A program made the position numbers and the translations under genes. The notes under the pieces are model-generated. The model did no database searches. It had not been told where the DNA came from and was given only the letters and a program-made list of their open reading frames with translations. 64,000 nt of DNA from assembly GCA_002501135.1 (NCBI GenBank), contig DLRQ01000054.1, positions 6,529 through 70,528 on the forward strand, read 5' to 3'. Within the stretch, counting starts at the first letter, position 1. Every line of letters begins with the position of its first letter. Below, piece by piece: positions 53,101 through 62,041 of this stretch. The stretch is from Candidatus Neomicrothrix sp. UBA7884 (lineage in GTDB: Bacteria; Actinomycetota; Acidimicrobiia; Acidimicrobiales; MedAcidi-G1).

Positions 53101-53939
53101 CAGTCGCGTACGAGTTGCCCGAAATAGAGACCATCAGGCGCGATCTGGACCGCGACATCAGTGGCCGCAAGGTCAAGTCCGCCGAAGCCGCCTCGATGGC
53201 GGTCCTCGGCCGGTACCGCAACCGCAAGTCGTTCACCTCCGGGCTGGTGGGCCGAAAGCTGGACTCGGTGAAGCGCCTCGGCCTGCACCTCCTCATCGGC
53301 CTCGACGGCGAGGACCTGCTTGTGATCCGGATGGGACCCGGGTCATCGCTCAGACGTCACCCAGCCCGAGACGCCGTAGAGCCCGGAACTGAGCTGACCA
53401 TCACCTTTACCCAGGGAGGCCAGCTGCGCCTCGTCGATCCCGAAGGCGACTCCGAGGTCTTCGTGGTTGGAGCCGACGAACTGATGACTGAGGTACCGGG
53501 CCTGGCGGCACTGGGTATCGACCCCGTCGGTGAGCCCATCCCGCTGAACGTGTTCGCCGGTCAGGTTCTGGGACGCGAGATGGAACTCAAGGCGTTCTTG
53601 ACCGACGACTCGGTGGTCGTTGGTCTGGGCGACATCTACAGCGACGAGGTCCTGTTTCACGCCGGTCTCCTCTACGACCGGGGGAGCGCAACGCTGTCGA
53701 CCCAGGAGGTCCGCCGGCTCTACCGGGCCCTTATCGAGACGGTCCACGACGCAATCAAGTACAGGGGTACGAGCATTGAATCCAGGCCCTTTGTCGACGC
53801 GTACGGCGAACCCGGCGACTTCGGTGTACACCTCGCCGTGTACGGGCGGGCCGGAGAGCTCAGCCCCAGGAGCCGGGCGCCGATACAGCGCATCAAGCTG
53901 AAGGGCAGCTGGGTCTACTACTGCGACACGCAGGTCTGA
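53097..53939 (+). CDS. Fpg/Nei-family (MutM-like) protein lacking catalytic residues
   Basis: The 280-residue protein holds the mutM position between rnc and smc and keeps the H2TH part (VVGLGDIYSDEVLFHAGLL near 174). The true N-terminal proline of MutM is missing: the protein starts MTVAYELPEIETIRR, so four residues precede the motif and the proline position is Tyr. The lysine of the RGK-Y motif is Leu in VKRLGLHLL, and the C-terminal zinc finger keeps one cysteine (YYCDTQ). It is unlikely to be an active glycosylase; a DNA-binding role is possible. Confidence 0.85.
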   Translation: MTVAYELPEIETIRRDLDRDISGRKVKSAEAASMAVLGRYRNRKSFTSGLVGRKLDSVKRLGLHLLIGLDGEDLLVIRMGPGSSLRRHPARDAVEPGTELTITFTQGGQLRLVDPEGDSEVFVVGADELMTEVPGLAALGIDPVGEPIPLNVFAGQVLGREMELKAFLTDDSVVVGLGDIYSDEVLFHAGLLYDRGSATLSTQEVRRLYRALIETVHDAIKYRGTSIESRPFVDAYGEPGDFGVHLAVYGRAGELSPRSRAPIQRIKLKGSWVYYCDTQV

Positions 53940-53953
53940 TTTCCCCGGGGCGG

Positions 53954-53984
53954 GGGCGCGCCTCCAGTGCCGTTGGGCGCGCCT
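53954..53984. repeat. Twin GGGCGCGCCT repeat, 21-bp spacing, before smc
   Basis: GGGCGCGCCT occurs at 53954-53963 and 53975-53984. Each core GGCGCGCC is palindromic, and the copies are two helical turns apart on one DNA face. They could be paired protein sites, or form an 8-10-bp hairpin ending the upstream operon. Confidence 0.5.
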
Positions 53985-54028
53985 AATGTGGTCGGATGAG
54001 TAATGACACCGGTGTGATTCAGGCGCTG

Positions 54029-54034
54029 TAGGGT
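54029..54034 (+). promoter_or_regulatory. Putative -10 (TAGGGT) of smc
   Basis: TAGGGT ends 7 nt before the GTG at 54042. Confidence 0.45.
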
Positions 54035-54041
54035 CTCGACA

Positions 54042-57000
54042 GTGTTCCTGAAGAGTCTCACCATCAAGGGTTTCAAGTCGTTCGCCGATTCGGCCACGCT
54101 CGACATGGAGCCGGGCGTCACGGTCGTTGTGGGCCCCAACGGAAGCGGAAAGTCCAACGTTGTCGACGCTATTGCGTGGGTGCTGGGCGCTCAGGCCCCC
54201 AGCGCCGTCAGATCCCAGAAGATGGACGACGTCATCTTCGCTGGCACCTCCACCAGAGCGGCTCTGGGGCGCGCCGAGGTGTCGCTGACAATCGACAACG
54301 GCTCGGGCCTGTTGCCGGTCGAGTTCTCCGAGGTAACCATCAGCCGCACCCTGTTCCGTAGTGGCGACAGCGACTACGCGATCAACGGCGCCCCCTGCCG
54401 ACTGCTCGACATCCAGGAGATGCTCTCCGACGTCGGTGTCGGGCGCCAGCAGCACGTCATCATCTCGCAGGGCCAGATCGACGCCGTCCTGAACGCCCGC
54501 CCCGAGGACCGCCGGGCAATCATCGAGGACGCCGCCGGCATCCTCAAGTACCGCAAGCGCAAGGAGAAGGCCGAGCGTCGCCTTCGGTCAACCGAAGCCA
54601 ACGTCGACCGCCTCGGTGACCTGATGCGCGAGGTCAGGCGCCAACTTCGGCCCCTTGAGAGACAGGCCGATGCTGCCCGACGCCACGGCGACCTGCTCGG
54701 TGACCTCACGGCACTGCGGCTCCACCGCTCCGGACAGGAACTCGCCGGTCTCCGCCTACAGGCACGCGACGAGGCCGACCGCAGGTCCGATCTGGCGGCC
54801 GATGAGGCCCGGCACGCCGCCTCCCTGAGTCGTCTTGACGCCGAGGTAATCGTCGCCGAGACCGAGCTGGCGTCCCGTGGCGGAGACGATCTTGGCGACC
54901 GTCTGGCCCGCTTTGAGGCGCTCCGTGAGCGCGGGCGTGGCATGCGTGCTCTCCTGGCCGAGAGGCTGCGTGGCATCGAACGAGATCGTGGGTTGTTTGC
55001 ATCACAACAGGTCGTGGTGGGTCTCGAGGCTGAGTTGGCCCGTGCCCAGACCGAACTCGACGCCCTCGACCTCGAATCCGAGGCACTGGTACCGGTGGCC
55101 GAACAACTTGCCATCGCCGAGACAGAGCTCGCAGCCGACCGGGTTGCGTTCGAGATTGACTGGGCCGACGGCATCCCCGCACTTGGCGGCCACGCCGCCG
55201 AGGTGAGGGGAGAGCTGGGGGTTCTGCGGGCCGCACTCGGGCACACGGTCGCCGAGCGTGAGCGCTTCGACATCCGGCTGGCAGCCGCTGTCGAGTCCGA
55301 GGAGAGCCTGAGTGCCGAGTCTGAGCGGTTGCGTACGGACCTCTCGGCAGGCACAACCACAGAGGAACCGCTCGTCGATGCAATGGCCGAACTCGAGCGG
55401 CGGGCCGGCGATGCATCCCGCAACCGGAACGCCGCATGGGAGAGGGTCGTAACTACCGAAGCCGACCTTCGAACTTCAAGGGCCCGGGTCGAGGCTCTCG
55501 CTCTGGCCCTCGATGAGGCCAGGTGTCGTGCCGGTGCCGCCCATCTCTCCGACGTCGACGGTGTGCTCGGAACCCTCCTCGACCTCGTCCAGGTGGACGA
55601 GGGCTACGAGGCCGCGTTCGAGGCCGCCGCAGGCGAGGCCCTCGACGCCGTGGTGGTCGACGGTGTAGAGCGGGCACGCGAGGCCCTCGACGCTCTCAGG
55701 GCGGGCCGGTTCTCGGCGGCCGTGTTGTCGCTCCACACCCGATCCGAGGGGAGCCATGCTCCTGGTTTCGGTGAACCCGTACGTCCCCACGTCCACGCAC
55801 GTGTGCCCGGTGTCGAGAGCCTGCTCGACAGCCTCCTCGGTCATGCCGTCATCATTTCCGACGGCACGGGAGCCGCCATCGATGCTGCTCTGGACCACCC
55901 TGAGGCGGTCGTGGTCACAACAGACGGAGATCGCTTCAGCTCCACCGGGTGGCGTGTCGGAACCAGCGGCGGGGGTGCTACCGGAGCGGCCCTGGTCGAG
56001 GCCGAGTCCCGACTTGTCTCTGCTGAACAGGCACATTCCCAGGCCACGGTCGCCTTCGAAAGCGCCGAGCAGGTGGCGGCTGGAATCGACAACGAGGTGG
56101 CACATCGCTCGCGCGAACTCGACGAACACGACGACAAGTTCGCCGCCGCCACCGAGTCCCTGCTGCGCATTCGGGCGGAGCAGCGAAACCTGGGTGCCGA
56201 GACCGGGGCCCTGCGTAGCCGAATCAGCGAACTCGACCAGAGGTTCGCCGACGAGTCCGCCCGTGTGGCCGACCTCGAGACACGCCTACCCGACCTGGAG
56301 GCGGCCGAGGAAGCCTCCCTCGAGGCCGGCCGCCAGATGGCTTCCCTGCGCAGCGATCTCGAGGAGCGTGCTGCCGATGTCGGCGCCAGGCGAACCCAAC
56401 ACGAGGTCAGGACCGCCGACGTGACCGGTCGGTCGGCCATGGTTCGCTCAAGGGTTTCCGAACTCGGCTCTCGTCTCGAACGCCTTGCAGGCGAGAGGGT
56501 CGAGGCAGCCGACCGCCGCCACGACCTCGATCGCCGCGAGGATGCCACCAACCGGCTAATCAGGGCCGTCGACACACGTATGGCAACTGCCGACGAACGT
56601 CTCGAGTCGCTGCGTGAACACCGTCGCCTGCAGTCCGAGCGGGTCCGGAGCATCGCAGCTCGACTCGACGACCTCCGCAAGGACCGCTCCGCAGCCGAGA
56701 CCGCCCTCCGCTCCGCGCGCGAGCACCTCTCGAGGCTCGAGATCGAGAGAGCCGAGACACGCCTCCGTCTCGAGAACCTGACGGCCGCCATCAGGTCTGA
56801 GTTCGACATGGAACCCGACTCCATCCTGGATTCGCCCTGCCCCGAACTTCCCGACGGAATAGGTGCCGGCGCAAGGGTCGTAGAGTTGGAACGCGAGCTC
56901 AAGCTGATGGGGCCCATCAACCCCCTCGCCCTCGAGGAGTTCGACGCCCTCGAGGAGCGCCGATGCTTCCTCCAGGAGCAGCTCGACGACATCAGGGCCA

Positions 57001-57542
57001 CACGCAAGGAACTCCGCAAGGTGATCCGGTCAGTCGACGAGGAGATCGTCAGCGTCTTCGGGTCGGCCTTTGCCGAGGTCTCGACCCATTTCACCGAACT
57101 GTTCGATCAGCTCTTCCCTGGCGGGCAGGGTCGCCTGAGGCTGATGAACCCCGACAACCTCCTTGAAACCGGCCTCGAAATCGAGGCACGCCCATCAGGC
57201 AAGAATGTAAAGAAGCTCTCGCTGCTCTCAGGCGGCGAGCGGTCGCTCACCGCTCTGGCGTTCCTTTTCGCCGTGTTCCGCAGCCGACCCTCCCCGTTCT
57301 ACGTGATGGACGAGGTCGAGGCCGCCCTCGACGACGTCAACCTGCACCGCTTCCTGGGGCTTGTCGACTGCTTCCGCGACGACGCCCAACTGCTCATCGT
57401 GAGCCACCAGAAGCGAACCATGGAGGCCGCCGACTGCCTCTACGGCGTGTCGATGGCCCCGGGCGGGTCATCAAAGGTCGTGAGCGAGCGCATCGCAGCC
57501 AGCCGCGTGCTGAACCGCACCGGTGCTGCCGTCGTCGGCTGA
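54042..57542 (+). CDS. smc: Chromosome segregation protein SMC
   Basis: This 1166-residue ATPase has Walker A VVGPNGSGKSNVVDAIAWVL (28-47), QGQIDAVLNARPEDRRAIIE near 147, two long coiled coils, a hinge at about 510-640 and the C-terminal head with LSLLSGGERSLTALAFLFAV near 1059 and Walker B YVMDEVEAALDD near 1087. It forms ring-shaped condensin; scpA and scpB are not in the window. The GTG start has TAGGGT 7 nt upstream. Confidence 0.96.
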   Translation: MFLKSLTIKGFKSFADSATLDMEPGVTVVVGPNGSGKSNVVDAIAWVLGAQAPSAVRSQKMDDVIFAGTSTRAALGRAEVSLTIDNGSGLLPVEFSEVTISRTLFRSGDSDYAINGAPCRLLDIQEMLSDVGVGRQQHVIISQGQIDAVLNARPEDRRAIIEDAAGILKYRKRKEKAERRLRSTEANVDRLGDLMREVRRQLRPLERQADAARRHGDLLGDLTALRLHRSGQELAGLRLQARDEADRRSDLAADEARHAASLSRLDAEVIVAETELASRGGDDLGDRLARFEALRERGRGMRALLAERLRGIERDRGLFASQQVVVGLEAELARAQTELDALDLESEALVPVAEQLAIAETELAADRVAFEIDWADGIPALGGHAAEVRGELGVLRAALGHTVAERERFDIRLAAAVESEESLSAESERLRTDLSAGTTTEEPLVDAMAELERRAGDASRNRNAAWERVVTTEADLRTSRARVEALALALDEARCRAGAAHLSDVDGVLGTLLDLVQVDEGYEAAFEAAAGEALDAVVVDGVERAREALDALRAGRFSAAVLSLHTRSEGSHAPGFGEPVRPHVHARVPGVESLLDSLLGHAVIISDGTGAAIDAALDHPEAVVVTTDGDRFSSTGWRVGTSGGGATGAALVEAESRLVSAEQAHSQATVAFESAEQVAAGIDNEVAHRSRELDEHDDKFAAATESLLRIRAEQRNLGAETGALRSRISELDQRFADESARVADLETRLPDLEAAEEASLEAGRQMASLRSDLEERAADVGARRTQHEVRTADVTGRSAMVRSRVSELGSRLERLAGERVEAADRRHDLDRREDATNRLIRAVDTRMATADERLESLREHRRLQSERVRSIAARLDDLRKDRSAAETALRSAREHLSRLEIERAETRLRLENLTAAIRSEFDMEPDSILDSPCPELPDGIGAGARVVELERELKLMGPINPLALEEFDALEERRCFLQEQLDDIRATRKELRKVIRSVDEEIVSVFGSAFAEVSTHFTELFDQLFPGGQGRLRLMNPDNLLETGLEIEARPSGKNVKKLSLLSGGERSLTALAFLFAVFRSRPSPFYVMDEVEAALDDVNLHRFLGLVDCFRDDAQLLIVSHQKRTMEAADCLYGVSMAPGGSSKVVSERIAASRVLNRTGAAVVG

Positions 57543-57592
57543 CGACAACGCCGCACACAGCCACCTGACGGGGCCCGCTGCGTCCGTCGGGG

Positions 57593-57598
57593 TACCGT
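57593..57598 (+). promoter_or_regulatory. Putative -10 (TACCGT) of response regulator gene
   Basis: TACCGT ends 6 nt before the GTG at 57605. Confidence 0.45.
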
Positions 57599-57604
57599 CA
57601 TGTC

Positions 57605-58297
57605 GTGCGCATCCTGCTCGTCGACGACGAGGCCGACCTGGTCGACGCCATTGCCCGTGGCCTGCGCCGGAACGGATACGCCGTCGACACGGCCCTGGAC
57701 GGCGACGAGGCCCTGGCCAAGGCCACCTGGACCCCCTACGACCTGATCTGCCTTGATATCACCATGCCCGGTCTCGACGGCTTCGAGGTCTGTCGCTCAC
57801 TCCGCCAGAACCCGCCCGAGGGCGTGGCACCCAGGATCTTGATGTTGACGGCCCGCGACACCGTCGAGGAACGCATCCGCGGCCTCGACGTGGGCGCCGA
57901 CGACTACCTCGTTAAGCCGTTCGCCTTCGATGAGCTTGCTGCGAGGGTCCGATCCCTCCTGCGTCGCGATCCGGGCCGGACGGGGGCAGTCCTCGAGGTC
58001 GGCACCCTCCGCCTCGACACGGCCACCCACGGGGTGACACGTGCCGACCGCAACATGGACCTGACGGCAAAGGAGTTCGCACTTCTCCGCTACTTCATGT
58101 CACGCCCCGGCGAGGTCGTCTCCCAGGAGGACCTTCTCGACCATGTCTGGGATGAGCACGCAGACCCCTTCACCAACACCGTCAGGGTGACTGTGGGGAC
58201 GCTCCGTCGGAAGCTTTCGGTCGAGGGCGAAACCAGCCTGATCGAGACGATCGTCGGAAGTGGTTACCGCCTGATCGACAGCGGAGCAGGCCCGTGA
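57605..58297 (+). CDS. OmpR-family response regulator
   Basis: The 230-residue regulator has a receiver domain with Asp7/Asp8, phospho-acceptor Asp51 (LICLDITMPGLDG) and Lys104 (YLVKPF), followed by a winged-helix DNA-binding domain (LTAKEFALLRYFMSRPGEVV). It overlaps the sensor kinase gene as GTGA. The pair stands between smc and an HtrA-like protease gene, which suggests that it controls an envelope response; no target sites are known. Confidence 0.95.
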   Translation: MRILLVDDEADLVDAIARGLRRNGYAVDTALDGDEALAKATWTPYDLICLDITMPGLDGFEVCRSLRQNPPEGVAPRILMLTARDTVEERIRGLDVGADDYLVKPFAFDELAARVRSLLRRDPGRTGAVLEVGTLRLDTATHGVTRADRNMDLTAKEFALLRYFMSRPGEVVSQEDLLDHVWDEHADPFTNTVRVTVGTLRRKLSVEGETSLIETIVGSGYRLIDSGAGP

Positions 58298-59490
58298 AAC
58301 CGGCCGATGGTTCCGGTCTCAACACCCGCAAGTCGAACCGGTTGGGCAGCATCCGCACCCGCCTGGCTCTGCTCTACTCGATCCTCCTGTTTGGTCTGGC
58401 GGCGATCGTGGTCGGAGGTATCTACCTGAGCCTCTCACGAGCCCTCTCGGACGAACCGGTGTCCAGAGACGCCAGGTACAGCGACATGATCGTCGATGCG
58501 GAGCCGACCTCGGCTGACCCGGCTGGTGGGCGGTTGGCGACATTCGAACAGGAGGTCAACCGGCGGGCCCTCGATCAACTCCGCACCTATTCGGTTACTG
58601 CAGTTGCCGCCCTCTTCCTCGGCAGCCTCGCGGTCGGCTGGTACGTGGCCGGGTTGGTGCTGAGGCCGATTGGGAGGATCTCATCGGTGGCCAGGGAGAT
58701 CTCGGCCACGGACCTATCTCGCCGGATAGAACTCGGTGGCCCCGACGACGAACTGCGTGACATGGCCGACACGTTCGACGACATGCTCGGCCGACTGGAT
58801 GTCGCCTTCGAGGGTCAGCGAAGGTTCGTCCAGGAGGCATCCCATGAACTCCGTAATCCGTTGGCAGTCCTGCGGGCAAACCTCGACGTCGTCATGGCCG
58901 ACCCCGATGCCGACACCGATGACTTCCGGGCGGCAGGCGAGGTGGCCGGAAGGGCTGCCGCACGGATGTCGGCCCTCGTCGACGACCTGCTCCTCTATGC
59001 CCACCACGAACGGACCGACTCCAGACGCGAGCCCATCGACGCTTCGACTGTCGTAGTCGAGACGGTCGAGGACTTCGGCGCCACCGCCTCGGCTGATGGT
59101 GTCGTGCTCCAGCACGAGGTCGCGGACGAACTCCTGGTGGTCGGCGATCCTGTTGCGCTCCGGCGGGCCCTCGCCAACCTTCTCAGCAACGCAATTCGCG
59201 TGTCGGACCCTGGTGGAAGAGTGCGTGTCACCGCCGGCCAGGACTCCGAGATGGTCTGGATGTCGGTGCTCGACGACGGTCCCGGGCTCAGCCCCGAGGA
59301 TCAGGAGAGGGTGTTCCAGCGTTTCTGGCGTGGAGACAGGGCCTCAGCCAGGGAGGCCGGACGCTCGGGTCTGGGCCTGGCGATCGTGAGACAGATCGCC
59401 GAGGCGCATGGCGGCCAGGTGACCCTGCGCTCCACGGTGGGAGTCGGTTCGACGTTCACGGTCTGGCTGCCGAGGTTCGTGGACTCCTGA
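58294..59490 (+). CDS. Sensor histidine kinase (HAMP/HisKA/HATPase)
   Basis: This 398-residue membrane kinase has TM segments at about 24-46 and 101-123 flanking a small extracellular loop of about 55 residues, a HAMP region to about 175, phospho-acceptor His184 in QEASHELRNPLAVLRANLD, N-box LLSNAIRVSDPGGRVRV and G-boxes DDGPGLSPED and GRSGLGLAIVRQIAEAHGG. It pairs with the regulator upstream. The signal is unknown; the short sensor loop suggests detection near the membrane. Confidence 0.94.
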   Translation: MKPADGSGLNTRKSNRLGSIRTRLALLYSILLFGLAAIVVGGIYLSLSRALSDEPVSRDARYSDMIVDAEPTSADPAGGRLATFEQEVNRRALDQLRTYSVTAVAALFLGSLAVGWYVAGLVLRPIGRISSVAREISATDLSRRIELGGPDDELRDMADTFDDMLGRLDVAFEGQRRFVQEASHELRNPLAVLRANLDVVMADPDADTDDFRAAGEVAGRAAARMSALVDDLLLYAHHERTDSRREPIDASTVVVETVEDFGATASADGVVLQHEVADELLVVGDPVALRRALANLLSNAIRVSDPGGRVRVTAGQDSEMVWMSVLDDGPGLSPEDQERVFQRFWRGDRASAREAGRSGLGLAIVRQIAEAHGGQVTLRSTVGVGSTFTVWLPRFVDS

Positions 59491-59553
59491 CCCTCCCCGG
59501 GTGGACTGGCGCTGAGGTCGACGCCTCGCGTAGTGGTTGGCCGACCCTTGGCC

Positions 59554-59559
59554 TAGGTT
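59554..59559 (+). promoter_or_regulatory. Putative -10 (TAGGTT) of HtrA-like gene
   Basis: TAGGTT ends 6 nt before the GTG at 59566. Confidence 0.45.
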
Positions 59560-59565
59560 CTGGGT

Positions 59566-61092
59566 GTGGAAGATGAGAGCGGGACAGGTGCAGAAGAACC
59601 GGTGGAACCCGAACTGAACCTGAACCCTGTTGATGGTGTTGACCCGGTCGACGAGGTGGATCGCGCCGAGAACACTGAGTCCAAATCACGGAAGTCGTCG
59701 ACCTTTGGTCTGACACTCGGGGTTGTGGTGCTGGTGGCCACCCTGTTTATCGGTGGAACCCTCACCGGCTGGATCGTTCGTGGCCCCGGAACCGGTGGGA
59801 TTGACGTCCAGATGTCCAGAGGGGGAGACGGCTCAGCGACCGAGACGGTCGTGGCGGCCCTTGTCGATGAACTCGTGGCGAGATCACAGGCCCTTTCCCC
59901 CGGCGAGATCCGGGACCTGGTTGACCGCCTGATTGAACAGTCCGGAGCCATGGGCAAGGCAGAGGTCACGGTTCTCGTCGATGCCATGGTGGCCGAGTCG
60001 GCCAGCCAGTTCGCTGGCCTGTCCGCCGATGAGGTAGAGGTGCTCGTAGAGGCTCTCATTGCCGAGTCTGCCGGCATGTCATCGGCAGACACCGAGGCCC
60101 TCGTTGATCGCCTGTTCACCGAGGCACGCGTCCGGGACGGTGGCCCGGAACCGGTCGTGGCAGTTGCCGAGGCGCTGACCCCGTCGGTGGTCCTCGTAAC
60201 CGAACCCGATGTGGGTCAGGGGTCGGGCATAGCGCTTGACGACCTCGGGCACGTGGTTACCAATGCCCACGTGGTGGGCGAGGCGACCGATGTCATCGTG
60301 ACCCTCCCCAGCGGCAGGAGCGTCGAAGCGACCGTGCTCGGAGCCGACATCCGCCGTGACGTTGCCGTCGTGCTGCTCTCCGAGACCGATGACAGCCTCA
60401 GACCCGCCGTGTTCGGCTCCAGCGACGATCTCAGGGTCGGCCAGACAGCGGTCGCTGTCGGAAGCCCCTTTGACCTGAACCGAACTGTCACCGCCGGCAT
60501 CGTGAGCGCCCTCGGCAGGGTTGTCCCGTCCTACGGCTGCCAGGTCGGAGGCGACGACAGCGCCCTCTGTGCCGGAGTTGCGATGATCCAGACCGATGCT
60601 CCGATCAACCCGGGAAACTCCGGTGGCCCCCTCGCCGACCGGAGGGGGCGTGTGATCGGCATGAACACGTCAATTCGCACCGATGGCTTCCTGACCGCCA
60701 ACATCGGCGTTGGCTTCGCACTTCCCAGCGACACCGTTCTGCTGGTGGCCGAGAGGCTGCTGGCCGGTAAGCCTGTGGGCACCGCATGGCTCGGAATCCG
60801 CGGCGAGTCACTGACCGATGGCCGGGCCGGTGCCTCGATCGTGGAGGTGACCGAGGGTTCGCCGGCCGCCATCGCCGGCCTCATGGAAGGTGACCTGATC
60901 GTGGGTTCCGACGGACGGCCCATCGATGCCATGGACGCCCTGCGGGCCGATATCCAGTTGCGCCTGCCGGGCATGGAGGTGGCTCTCGAGTTCATGCGTG
61001 AGGGTGAGCTTCTCTCCACCGTTGTGGAACTGGGTGCCCTCGACGACTTTCTCAGCAATGGCACCGCCACCGAGGAACAGGACCCTGAGTAG
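59566..61092 (+). CDS. HtrA-like S1C serine protease with PDZ domain and helical repeats
   Basis: The 508-residue protein has an acidic cytoplasmic N-terminus, one TM at about 48-70, a region at about 93-187 of five helical repeats, and then a trypsin-like domain with His235 (VTNAHVV), Asp265 (RRDVAVV) and Ser352 (NPGNSGGPL), followed by a PDZ domain (about 405-490; GSPAAIAGLMEGDLIVGSDG). Cys325 and Cys335 may form a disulfide. It should be an anchored envelope quality-control protease. It follows a two-component system, as in other envelope-stress loci. Confidence 0.92.
   Translation: MEDESGTGAEEPVEPELNLNPVDGVDPVDEVDRAENTESKSRKSSTFGLTLGVVVLVATLFIGGTLTGWIVRGPGTGGIDVQMSRGGDGSATETVVAALVDELVARSQALSPGEIRDLVDRLIEQSGAMGKAEVTVLVDAMVAESASQFAGLSADEVEVLVEALIAESAGMSSADTEALVDRLFTEARVRDGGPEPVVAVAEALTPSVVLVTEPDVGQGSGIALDDLGHVVTNAHVVGEATDVIVTLPSGRSVEATVLGADIRRDVAVVLLSETDDSLRPAVFGSSDDLRVGQTAVAVGSPFDLNRTVTAGIVSALGRVVPSYGCQVGGDDSALCAGVAMIQTDAPINPGNSGGPLADRRGRVIGMNTSIRTDGFLTANIGVGFALPSDTVLLVAERLLAGKPVGTAWLGIRGESLTDGRAGASIVEVTEGSPAAIAGLMEGDLIVGSDGRPIDAMDALRADIQLRLPGMEVALEFMREGELLSTVVELGALDDFLSNGTATEEQDPE
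59842..60126 (+). repeat. Protein-level 19-residue repeat, five copies
   Basis: Within the HtrA-like protease, LV[DE]-x-[LM]-[VIF] cores begin at residues 99, 118, 137, 160 and 179 (for example LVDELVARS, LVDRLIEQS, LVEALIAES). The period is 19, with a 4-residue insertion before the fourth copy. No exact DNA repeat remains, so the duplications look old. Confidence 0.8.
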
Positions 61093-61116
61093 GTCCGACC
61101 AAAACCGCTGCAAAGG

Positions 61117-61122
61117 TAGGCT
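61117..61122 (+). promoter_or_regulatory. Putative -10 (TAGGCT) of ftsY
   Basis: TAGGCT ends 9 nt before the ATG at 61132. Confidence 0.4.
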
Positions 61123-61131
61123 GCGCCGGCC

Positions 61132-62040
61132 ATGAGCCTCCGCTCCAGACTGGGTCGAGCCCGTAACGCCTTTTCCGTACAGGTCCGGGGCGTCAGATCG
61201 GTGTCCACGGTCGACGCCTCCACCTGGGATGCCCTCGAAGAGGCACTCATCCTCGCTGACCTGGGTGTATCGACAACAGCCGATGTGGTCGCCGCTGTTC
61301 GCCAGCGGGCCGATGCCGAGGCCGTCGACGAACCCGACGTGGTGCTCGACCTGATGCGGGCTGAGCTCGTCGAGCGCCTGGGTTCCCACGATCGGATCCT
61401 GGCCCGCGGCGGAGACCCGTCCGTCTGGCTGTTCGTCGGTGTCAACGGGGTCGGCAAGACGACCACGGTCGGCAAATTGGGTCGCATGGAGGTTCAGGCC
61501 GGAACGAGCGTCGTGCTCGCCGCCGGAGACACCTTCCGCGCCGCCGCAGCCGACCAGCTGGCCCTGTGGGGCGACAAGGTTGGAGCAGCCGTAATCAGCG
61601 GTGCTGAGGGTGCCGACCCCAGCTCCGTCATCTTCGACGCAGTCGAGCACGCCGCCGCCGTGGGCGCGGACCTTGTGTTGGCCGACACGGCCGGACGGGT
61701 CCACACTCAGGGAAACCTGATGGATGAGCTGAGCAAGGTCAGGAGGGTGGCCGAAAAGGGAGCCGGCACGGTCACCGAGACCCTGCTGGTAATCGACTCC
61801 ACAACCGGGCAGAACGGCCTCGTTCAGGCCCGTCGCTTCACCGAGGCAGCCGATGTGACCGGGGTGGTTCTAACCAAGTTGGATGGATCCGCCCGCGGCG
61901 GGATAGTCGTGGCAGTCCAGGAGGAGTTGGGCATACCGGTCAAGATGGTCGGTGTCGGCGAGGGCCCCGACGATCTCATGATGTTCGATCCAGTTGAGTT
62001 CGTCGACGCCCTGTTCGAACTCGACGACGCGGAGGTCTGA
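61132..62040 (+). CDS. ftsY: Signal recognition particle receptor FtsY
   Basis: This 302-residue SRP GTPase has a short basic start with no long acidic A domain, the N domain, P-loop GVNGVGKTTTVGKLG near 104, AAGDTFRAAAADQL, DTAGRVHTQGNLMDEL and TKLDGSARGGIVV near 245. It targets ribosomes to the translocon. Only 1 nt separates its stop from the ffh start, so receptor and SRP protein are made together. Confidence 0.96.
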   Translation: MSLRSRLGRARNAFSVQVRGVRSVSTVDASTWDALEEALILADLGVSTTADVVAAVRQRADAEAVDEPDVVLDLMRAELVERLGSHDRILARGGDPSVWLFVGVNGVGKTTTVGKLGRMEVQAGTSVVLAAGDTFRAAAADQLALWGDKVGAAVISGAEGADPSSVIFDAVEHAAAVGADLVLADTAGRVHTQGNLMDELSKVRRVAEKGAGTVTETLLVIDSTTGQNGLVQARRFTEAADVTGVVLTKLDGSARGGIVVAVQEELGIPVKMVGVGEGPDDLMMFDPVEFVDALFELDDAEV

Positions 62041-62041
62041 G

